Source: DASZFV01 sp036494575 (GTDB lineage: Bacteria; Myxococcota_A; Polyangia; Fen-1088). Taken from it: DNA of 64,000 nucleotides. The DNA lies in contig DASXOE010000020.1 in NCBI GenBank assembly GCA_036494575.1, forward strand, positions 1-64,000, read 5' to 3'. The notes under the pieces were generated by a model, which made no database searches, was not told where the DNA came from, and saw only the letters and a program-made list of their open reading frames with translations. This document shows, piece by piece, positions 48,831 to 57,500 of this stretch (positions are counted from its first letter, which is position 1; the number at the start of each line of letters is the position of its first letter). The position numbers were made by a program, and so were the translations under genes.

Positions 48831-51800
48831 ATGAGCGTCGATCAACATAGGGTCCAGCAGGGTGCGACCGACGGACGGGCCGATGGGCCCGACGACGACG
48901 GCGACGATGCGCTGGTCGCCATCATCGGCATGGCGGGGCGCTTCCCGGGCGCGCCCGATCTCGAGCGGTTCTGGCGCAACCTCGCCGCCGGCGCCGAATC
49001 GATGCGGCACTTCACCGACGAGGAGCTCCTCGCGGCCGGCGAATCGCCGGCCGCGCTGCGTGATCCCGGGTACGTGCGCGTCTGTCCCGTGCTCGACGAC
49101 ATCGACAAGTTCGACGCCGGCTTCTTCGGCTTTTCGCCCAAGGAGGCGGCCATCAGCGATCCGCAGCACCGGCTCTTCCTCGAGATCGCGTGGGAGGCCT
49201 TCGAGAACGCCGGGTACGACCCGGGCCGCGCGCCGGGCGTCGTGGGCGTGTGGGCCGCCTGCGGCCTCAACGCCTATCTCATGCACCACCTCGTCACGAA
49301 CCCGGACCTCATGGAGTCGGTGGGCGAGTGGCTGCTGCGTCACACGGCGAACGACATGAACTTCCTCGCGACGCGCGTCTCCTATGAGCTCGACCTGCGC
49401 GGCCCCAGCATGAACGTCCAGACCGCCTGCTCCTCGACGCTCGTGACGCTGCACCTGGCCGTGCAGAGCCTGCTCGGGCGCGAGTGCGACCTAGCGCTCG
49501 CGGGCGGCTCGACGATCTCGCTGCCCCAGCGCGGCTACATCTACAAGGAGGGCGAGATCCTCTCGGCCGACGGGCACTGCCGGCCGTTCGACGCGCGCTC
49601 GAAGGGCACGCTTTTCGGGAGCGGGGCCGGGGCCGTCGTTCTCAAGCGGCTCGCCGACGCGCGGCGCGACCGCGACAACGTCCTCGCGCTCGTGCGCGGC
49701 TCGGCCATCAACAACGACGGCTCGCAGAAGGTCGGCTACCTGGCGCCCAGCGTCGAGGGTCAAGCGCGCGCCATCGCCGAGGCGCTCTCGGTCTCTGGCG
49801 TCGACGCCGGCACGATCTCGTACGTCGAGGCGCACGGCACGGGAACGCTCATCGGCGATCCGATCGAGGTGAGCGCCCTGACGCAGGCCTTTCGCGCGCA
49901 CACGGATCGGCGCGGCTTCTGCGGCCTCGGCTCGCTCAAGTCGAACATCGGGCACCTCGGCGAGGCGGCCGGCGTCGGCGGGATCATCAAGACCGTCCTC
50001 GCGCTCGGACACGGCCAGATCCCGCCCAGCGCCGGCTACGAGATCCCGAACCCCAACATCGACTTCGCGGCGAGCCCCTTCTACGTCTCGGATCGCCTGC
50101 GCGACTGGCCGCGCGGAGTGGGACCACGCCGCGCGGGCATCACGGCGCTGGGCGCCGGCGGCACGAACGCGCACGTCGTCCTCGAGGAGGCGCCCGCCGC
50201 GCCGCCTGGCGCGCCGGCGCGCGCATGGCAAGTGCTGCCGCTCTCGGCGCGGTCGCCGGCGGCGCTCGAGGCCGCGACCAAGCGGCTCGCCGCGCACCTC
50301 CGGGCGACGCCGGCGCTGCCGCTCGCCGACGCCGCGTTCACGCTGCAGGTCGGACGGCGCGCCTTCGAGCACCGCCGCGTCGCCGTGTGCCGCGACGGCG
50401 CCGACGCCATCGCCGTCCTCGAGGGGGCGGATCCGCGCCGGCTGCTCACGCAGGCGACGACGCGCAAGCAAGAAGCCGTCGAGGTGGTCTTCTCGTTCCC
50501 GGGCGCGGGCGCGCAGCACGCGGGCATGGGTCAGGAGCTGTACGAGACCGAGCCGCTCTTTCGCGCGGCGGTCGACGAGTGCCTCGAGCACGTGCGGCCC
50601 GAGCTCGGGATCGATCTGCGTCCCCTGCTCTACCCGGCCCGTGAACCCGGCGCGCGCGAAGCCGCGGACGCGCGCCTCGAGTCGCCGTCGCTCGCGCTGC
50701 CGGCGCTCTTCGCCACCGAGTACGCCCTCGTGAAGCTGCTGCGGTCGTGGGGGATCGCGCCCGCGGCCATGATCGGCCACAGCTTGGGCGAGTACGTCGC
50801 CGCCTGCGTGGCCGGCGTGTTCTCGAGCCGCGACGGCATGCGCCTCGTCGCCAAGCGCGGGCTCCTCATCGAGACCCTCCCGCCTGGCGGCATGCTCGTC
50901 GTCCCTCTGCCGGCCGGGGAGCTCGCTCCGCTCTTGCCCGAGCTCGGGCTTTCGATCGCGGCCGTGAACACCCCCGAGCTGTGCGTGGCGTCGGGGCCCG
51001 TCGACGCCATCGCCGCGCTCGAGGCGACGCTCGCCGCGCGCGAGATCGACGCCCGCCGCCTGCACATCATCATGCCGGCGCACTCGACCATGCTCGACCC
51101 GATCCTCCCCGAGTTCGAGCGCTTCTGCCGGACGATCGCCTTCAGCGCGCCCACGCTGCCCTACCTGTCGAACCTGAGCGGCACGTGGATCACGGCGCGC
51201 GAGGCCTCCGATCCGCAGTACTGGGTGCGCCACCTGCGCCACACGGTGAGGTTCGCGGACGGCCTCGCGACGCTCATCGGACAGAAGAAATCGTGCTTGC
51301 TGCTCGAGGTCGGGCCGGGCCGGACGCTGACGAGCCTGGCGACGATGCAGCCCGCCAAGCCGGCGGGCGCCCTGCCAACGATGATTCATCCGAAGGAGAC
51401 CGGCTCGGGCGTCGCGTTCCTGCTGGGGACGCTCGGCCAGCTCTGGCTCGCGGGCGCCGAGCTCGACTGGGAGAGGGGGCACGGGACGGCGGCGCGGCCG
51501 CGGCGCGTGCCGCTGCCCACGTACCCGTTCGAGCGGCAGCGCTACTGGATCGAGCGCGGGCAGGCGACGGCCGCCCGCGCGACCGCGCCGGGCGCGCTCA
51601 AGAAGGTCCCGGACCTCGCCGACTGGTTCTGGCTGCCGTCGTGGACGCGCACGGCGTCGCCGCCGGCGGCTGCTCCCCAGGGCGCGACCACGCTGCTCTT
51701 CGTCGAAGAGAGGGAGGAGAGCGCGGACGATGCCCGCGCGGACGAGCCCGGGTTGGGCGCGGCGCTCGCGGCGCGGATGCCGGGCTCTGTGACGGTGCGC

Positions 51801-54482
51801 GCCGGCGCGGGATTCGCGCGCACGCCCGACGGTGGCTTCACGGTGGCGCCGGGCCGACGCGCCGACTACGAGCAGCTCCTCGCCGCGCTGCGCGGCGACG
51901 GGAAGCTGCCCGACGAGGTGGTTCACCTCTGGTCGGTCGCGGGGCCGCGCCGCGCGACCGGCGACGCGCTCAGTGGCTACGAGCGCGCCTTCGAGCTCGG
52001 CTTTGCGAGCCTGCTCTGCCTCGCCCAGGCCCTCGCCCTCGAAGATCGGCCGGCGCGCTTGACGATCGTGTCGAGCGGGCTTCATCGCATCGGCGCCGAG
52101 ACCGAGCGCGATCCCTTGAAGGCGCTGCTGCTCGGACCGGCGCGCGTCATCGGCGCCGAGCTGCCCGCGATCGCGAGCCGCAGCGTCGACGTGTCGTGGC
52201 CCGTGGAGGCGCCCTGGCAGCGGCGGCGCGTCGTCGAGCAGGTGCTCGCCGAGCTCGGCGCGCCGCGCGCGGAGGATCCGGCGCGCGCGGAGAAGGTGAT
52301 CGCGTACCGGGGCGCGGAGCGCCTCGTGCAGTCCTTCGAACGCGCGCCGCTGCCGGAGCGCGCCGAGGGGGCGCGCGGGTTTCGCGAAGGGGGCGTTTAC
52401 CTCGTCACGGGCGGGCTGGGCGGCATCGGCGCCACGCTCGCGGAGCACCTGGCCCGCACGGCGCGCGCGAAGCTCGTGCTCGTGGGCCGGTCGGCGCGTC
52501 CCGAGCGCGAGCGCGCGCTGACGGATCTCGGCGCCGACTTGCTCGTCGTGCAGGCGGACGTCACCGATCTCGGGCAGATGCGCGCCGCGATGAGCGCGGC
52601 GCGCGCGCGCTTCGGCCCCGTGACGGGCATCATTCACGCCGCCGGCGTGCTCGAGGACGAGCTCATCCTGCTCAAGACCGTCGAGTCGGCGGCGCGCGTG
52701 ATGGCGCCCAAGGTCAAGGGCGCGCTCGTGCTCGACGAGCTCGCGCGCGAGAGTGAAGTGCCGCCGGAGCTCTTCCTGCTGTTCTCGTCGGTGAGCGCCG
52801 TCCTCGGATTGCAGGGCCAGGTCGACTACACGGCGGCGAACGCCTTCCTCGACGCGCTCGCGCTCGAGCGCGCGGGCCGAACGCCCGAGACGAGCCTGGC
52901 CATCGACTGGGGCGCCTGGCGCGACGTCGGCATGGCCGCGACGATGGCCGCGCGCGGCCAGACGCGCGCGGGCACCGCGCCGGCCGCGAGCGGCGACTGG
53001 CTGGGCACGCGCCGGGCCGACGGCGCGTTCGAGCGCGCGCTCGGGGTCGACGACTGGTGGCTGCTCTCCGAGCACGTCGTCAAGGGGGGCGACGCTCTCA
53101 TCCCCGGCACGGGCTTCCTCGAGCTCGCCCGCGAGGCGGCGACGCGCGCCCTGCCCGGCGCTGGGGCCCTCGAGCTCGATGACGTCGTCTTCCTGGCGCC
53201 CTTCGCGCTCGCGGGCGGGCAGCGCCGCCACCTGCGCGTCGCCGTGGGCGCCGACGGAGAGCTCGCCATCGACAGCGTCGCGGCGGACGGCGCGAGCGGG
53301 GAGGTTCGCCATGTTGCGGGGCACGCCGCGCGCGTCACGGTGGCAGCGCCGGCGCCCGTGGATGTCGCGGCTCTGCGCGCCCGCTGCGCCGAGGCGCGCC
53401 CCGTGGGCGCGGGCGGCTTCCTGCCCCAGCGCTTCATGAGCTTCGGCCCGCGCTGGGGCAACATCGTGGCCATCGGAGCGGGCGGCGGCGAGGCGCTCGT
53501 CGACCTCGAGCTCCCGGCCTCCTTCGCGGGCGATCTCACGACGCACCTCCTGCACCCCGCGCTGCTCGACATGGCGACTGGCGCCGCGCAGGCGCTCATC
53601 CCCGGCTTCGACGCCGAGCGCGATTTCCACGTGCCGTTCTCTTACGGGCGCGTCCGCCTGCACGCGCCGCTGTCGCGGCGGCTCACGAGCCACGTGCGCT
53701 ACCGCAAGGACAGCGCCAAGGACCTCCCCGCCTTCGATGTCGTGCTCTTCGACGAGGGCGGCCGCGTGCTCGTCGAGATAGCGGGCTTCGTCATGAAGCG
53801 CGTCTCCGACCGGGGCGCGCTCGCAGGCGCCGCGGCGGGCGGGGCGGCGGAGCGCGCGGCGCCCGCCGGCGGCGCCGAGGCGTTGGCCACCGAGCTGCGC
53901 GAGGCCGCGTTTCGGGAGGGCATGCTGCCGGCCGAGGGCCTCGAGGCGCTCGAGCGCATCGTGTCCGCGCGGCTCGGCCCGGAGGTCATCGCGAGCTCGC
54001 TCGATCTGAACGAGTGGCTCGCCGCCACGGCGCGCGCCAACCACCCCACGGCGACGGCCGCCACCGACGCTTCAGCGAGCGCCGTGGCGCCGGCGGCGCG
54101 CCCGTCGGTCAGCACGACCTTCGAGGCGCCGCGCGGCGAGGAAGAGGAGCGCGTCGCCGGCCTGTGGCGCTCCATGCTGGGCGTCGAGCAGGTCGGGGTG
54201 CACGACAACTTCTTCGAGCTCGGCGGTCATTCGCTGCTGCTCACGCAGACGATCACGCGGCTGCGCAAGCTCGCGGGCGTCGACATCCCGCTCGGCGCCC
54301 TGCTGTCGAAGCTCACGATCGCCGAGATGGCCGCCGAGGTGGCGCGCGTGAAGGCCGCCGGCAAGAGCGCTGCGCCGCCGCCCATGCGCGCCGTTTCGCG
54401 CGACGCCTACCGGGCCAAGAGATCGGCCGTCGGCGACGGTGGGCCTCGCCCCTCCCCGCCCGACGAATCGCAAGACGAGTGA
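48831..54482 (+). CDS. Type I polyketide synthase, one module KS-AT-KR-DH-ACP
   Basis: About 1883 aa, ATG at 48831 after GGGGGA. KS (28-450): Cys200 in QTACSSTL, EAHGTGTLIGD and KSNIGHLGEA carry both His. AT (about 550-860): GHSLGEYVA with Ser651; the specificity region reads MPAHSTM, neither YASH nor HAFH, so malonyl is likely but unsure. KR (about 1130-1380): TGGLGGIGATLAEHL, Ser in LLFSSVSAVLG, Tyr in DYTAANAFLDAL. DH (about 1400-1660): H1415 in SEHVVKGGDALIPGTGF and Asp in LHPALLDMATGAAQ. ACP: GGHSLLL, Ser1801. KR before DH is atypical. The module should give an alpha,beta-unsaturated acyl chain, passed to the NRPS 20 bp downstream. No loading module or thioesterase is present. Confidence 0.95.
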   Translation: MSVDQHRVQQGATDGRADGPDDDGDDALVAIIGMAGRFPGAPDLERFWRNLAAGAESMRHFTDEELLAAGESPAALRDPGYVRVCPVLDDIDKFDAGFFGFSPKEAAISDPQHRLFLEIAWEAFENAGYDPGRAPGVVGVWAACGLNAYLMHHLVTNPDLMESVGEWLLRHTANDMNFLATRVSYELDLRGPSMNVQTACSSTLVTLHLAVQSLLGRECDLALAGGSTISLPQRGYIYKEGEILSADGHCRPFDARSKGTLFGSGAGAVVLKRLADARRDRDNVLALVRGSAINNDGSQKVGYLAPSVEGQARAIAEALSVSGVDAGTISYVEAHGTGTLIGDPIEVSALTQAFRAHTDRRGFCGLGSLKSNIGHLGEAAGVGGIIKTVLALGHGQIPPSAGYEIPNPNIDFAASPFYVSDRLRDWPRGVGPRRAGITALGAGGTNAHVVLEEAPAAPPGAPARAWQVLPLSARSPAALEAATKRLAAHLRATPALPLADAAFTLQVGRRAFEHRRVAVCRDGADAIAVLEGADPRRLLTQATTRKQEAVEVVFSFPGAGAQHAGMGQELYETEPLFRAAVDECLEHVRPELGIDLRPLLYPAREPGAREAADARLESPSLALPALFATEYALVKLLRSWGIAPAAMIGHSLGEYVAACVAGVFSSRDGMRLVAKRGLLIETLPPGGMLVVPLPAGELAPLLPELGLSIAAVNTPELCVASGPVDAIAALEATLAAREIDARRLHIIMPAHSTMLDPILPEFERFCRTIAFSAPTLPYLSNLSGTWITAREASDPQYWVRHLRHTVRFADGLATLIGQKKSCLLLEVGPGRTLTSLATMQPAKPAGALPTMIHPKETGSGVAFLLGTLGQLWLAGAELDWERGHGTAARPRRVPLPTYPFERQRYWIERGQATAARATAPGALKKVPDLADWFWLPSWTRTASPPAAAPQGATTLLFVEEREESADDARADEPGLGAALAARMPGSVTVRAGAGFARTPDGGFTVAPGRRADYEQLLAALRGDGKLPDEVVHLWSVAGPRRATGDALSGYERAFELGFASLLCLAQALALEDRPARLTIVSSGLHRIGAETERDPLKALLLGPARVIGAELPAIASRSVDVSWPVEAPWQRRRVVEQVLAELGAPRAEDPARAEKVIAYRGAERLVQSFERAPLPERAEGARGFREGGVYLVTGGLGGIGATLAEHLARTARAKLVLVGRSARPERERALTDLGADLLVVQADVTDLGQMRAAMSAARARFGPVTGIIHAAGVLEDELILLKTVESAARVMAPKVKGALVLDELARESEVPPELFLLFSSVSAVLGLQGQVDYTAANAFLDALALERAGRTPETSLAIDWGAWRDVGMAATMAARGQTRAGTAPAASGDWLGTRRADGAFERALGVDDWWLLSEHVVKGGDALIPGTGFLELAREAATRALPGAGALELDDVVFLAPFALAGGQRRHLRVAVGADGELAIDSVAADGASGEVRHVAGHAARVTVAAPAPVDVAALRARCAEARPVGAGGFLPQRFMSFGPRWGNIVAIGAGGGEALVDLELPASFAGDLTTHLLHPALLDMATGAAQALIPGFDAERDFHVPFSYGRVRLHAPLSRRLTSHVRYRKDSAKDLPAFDVVLFDEGGRVLVEIAGFVMKRVSDRGALAGAAAGGAAERAAPAGGAEALATELREAAFREGMLPAEGLEALERIVSARLGPEVIASSLDLNEWLAATARANHPTATAATDASASAVAPAARPSVSTTFEAPRGEEEERVAGLWRSMLGVEQVGVHDNFFELGGHSLLLTQTITRLRKLAGVDIPLGALLSKLTIAEMAAEVARVKAAGKSAAPPPMRAVSRDAYRAKRSAVGDGGPRPSPPDESQDE

Positions 54483-54501
54483 GACGAACGAGACGAATGA
54501 C

Positions 54502-57500
54502 ATGACGTCAGATCGCGACGAAAGATATCCCCTCTCGCCGGTGCAGGCCGGGATGCTGTTCAATCGGCTGAGCGCGCCGGCGAGCGGCGTCGACATCGAG
54601 CAGATGATCGCGGGCCTGCCCGAGGAGGTGGACGCCGCCGCGCTCGAGCAGGCGTGGCGTCTGGTCGTCGAACGCCATGCCGTGCTGCGCACGTCCTTCT
54701 CCTGGGGCGGCCCCGGCGCGCCCGAGCAGCGGGTGGCGGCCGCCGTCGAGGTGCCCTTCGCCCTTCACGACTGGCGCGGCGTGCCGAGCGCCGAGCAGGA
54801 CGAGCGGCTCGAGGCCTTCCTCGTCGACGATCGCCGCCGGGGCTTCGACCTCGCGCGCGCGCCCCTGCTGCGGTTCGCGCTGTTCCGACGCGGCGCCGAC
54901 GACGCCCAACTCGTTTGGACGTTCTTCCACGGCGTCCTCGACGGCGGCTCGTTCGTCGCCATAGTCAACGAGGCCTTCGACGTCTACGAGGCGCTCCGGC
55001 GCGGCGAGAAGCCGAGCGCGCCCGCGCCCCTGCCCTACCGCGCCCACATCGAGTGGCTCGAGGGCGAGCTCCGCGCCAAGGCGGAGGCGGCGCGCGCCTT
55101 TTGGCACGCGCGGCTCGAGGGCTTCGCGGCGCCCAACGTGCTGACGGCGGCGGGCTCCGACGGGGCGGCGCCGCGCGGCCACGGCGAACGCGCGTTCCGG
55201 CTGTCGCACGGCGAGACCGCCCGCCTGAGGGCGTTCGGCGAGGCCGCCGGCCTCACGCTCAACACGTTCGTCCAGGGGGCGTGGGCGCTCGTCATCGCGG
55301 CGTCGACGGGCGAGGACGACGTGGTCTTCGGCGCGACGCGCGCGTGCCGGCGCTCTTCGGTGCCGGGCGCCGAGGGTATGGCGGGCGTCTTCATCAACAC
55401 GCTGCCGCTCCGCCTGGCCGTCGACGCGGCCGCCTCGGCCGGCGACTGGCTGCGCGTCGTCCGCGAGCGGCACCGCGAGGTGCGCGCCTTCGAGCACACG
55501 CCGCTCGCCGACGTGCTGGCCGCGAGCGACGTGCCGGGCGACCAGAGCCTGTTCGAGAGCATCATCGTCTTCAACGAGCGGCTCATGGAGGCCGTCATGC
55601 AGGCGCAGGGGGGTGCCTGGGCGCGCCGGACCTTCCGCTGGATCGAGCAGACGAACTTCCCCATCACGCTGTTCGGTTACGCGGAGGACGAGCTCTTGCT
55701 CAAGCTCTCGTACGATCGCGCGCGCCTCGACGACGAAGCAGCGACGCGCTTGACCGAGCGCCTCCGCGCCGTGCTCGCGGCGCTCGCGGCGAACCCCGAG
55801 GCGCGCATCGGCGACCTGCCGACGGTCGCGCCCGAAGAGCGCGCGCTCGTCGTCGAGCGCTGGAACGACACCCGGGTCGACGTACCGCGCGACCGGTGCG
55901 TGCACGAGCTCATCGAGGCGCAAGCAGCGGCGACACCCGACGCCGTGGCCGTCGTCTACCGCGACGCCCGCCTGACGTACCGCGAGCTCGACCAGCGCGC
56001 CGACGCCCTCGCGCGGACCTTGCAGGCGCGCGGCGTGGGACCCGACACGCTCGTGGGCTTGTTCGTCGACCGCTCGCTCGAGATGGTGGTCGGTCTCCTC
56101 GGCATCCTCAAGGCCGGCGGCGCCTACGTGCCGCTCGATCCCGAGTACCCGACGGAGCGGCTCGCCATGATGCTCGAGGACTCGCAGGCGCGCGTCATCG
56201 TGACGAGGACCGCGCTGCGCTCGGCCCTGCCGCCGCGCGCGGACGCCGAGATCGTGACGGTCGAGCTCGCAGAAGCGTCCGCGCCCGCGGCCGGAGCCCC
56301 GACGCTCCACCGCGCCGTCGCGCCGCACAACCTCGCGTACGTGATCTTCACGTCGGGCTCAACGGGCAGGCCGAAGGGCGTGATGATCGAGCACCGCAAC
56401 GTCATCAACTTCTTCGCGGGCATGGACGCGCGCATCGGCGCGGACCGCGGCGTGTGGCTCGCCGTCACGAGCATCTCCTTCGACATCTCGGTGCTCGAGC
56501 TCCTGTGGACGCTCGCGCGCGGCTTCGAGGTCGTCGTGCATGGCGACGGCGATCGCCGCGCCGCCGCCGAAGGGAGCGCGCGCTCCGAGCCGGGTGACGG
56601 GCGCGGGCGCATGGACTTCAGCCTCTTTTACTTCGCGAGCGCCGCTGGCGCCGCGGTCGGGCAGCGCTACCGGCTGCTGCTAGAGGGCACGAAGTTCGCC
56701 GACGCGCACGGCTTCTCGGCCGTGTGGACGCCCGAGCGACACTTCCACGAATTCGGCGGCATCTATCCCAACCCGTCGGTCACGGGCGCCGCGCTCGCCG
56801 TGCTGACACGCAACGTGCAGATCCGCGCGGGCTCGGTCGTGCTGCCGCTGCACAACCCCATCCGCGTCGCCGAGGAGTGGTCGGTCGTCGACAACCTGTC
56901 GGGCGGACGCGTGGGCCTGTCGTTCGCGTCGGGCTGGCACGCCAACGACTTCGCGCTCATGCCCGAGAGCTATGCCGACCGCAAGAACGTCATGATCCGC
57001 GGCATCGAGACCGTGCGGCGCCTGTGGCGCGGCGAATCCGTCCCGGCGCGCAGCGGCACGGGCGCCGAGATCCAGGTGCGCGTCCTGCCGCGCGCCGTGC
57101 AGGCCGAGCCGCCGCTGTGGGTCACGGCCGCCGGCAGCCCCGACACGTTCAGGTTCGCGGGCGAGCTCGGCGCCAACGTCCTCACCAACATGCTGGGCCA
57201 GAGCGTGGCGGATCTCACCGCGAAGATCGCCGTCTATCGCGAGGCGCGCCGAGCGCACGGCCACGCCGGCCCCGGGCAGGTCAGCCTCATGCTGCACACG
57301 TTCGTGGGCGTCGATCGCGACGAGGTGCGCGCCAAGGTGCGCGACCCCTTCATGGCCTACCTCGAGACCTCCACCGACCTCATCAAGAAGGCCAAGTGGG
57401 AGTTCCCCGCCTTCGCGCAGCCCGGGAAGGATCGGGCGGGCGCGCCCGCGGCCCCCGCCGCGCCGGGCGAGGTCGTCCTCACGCCCGAGGAGACGCAGGT

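Noticed and set aside
49491..54044. Long minus-strand open frame opposite the PKS
   Set aside because: Antisense shadow of a fully recognisable PKS; the translation is low-complexity and has no motif.
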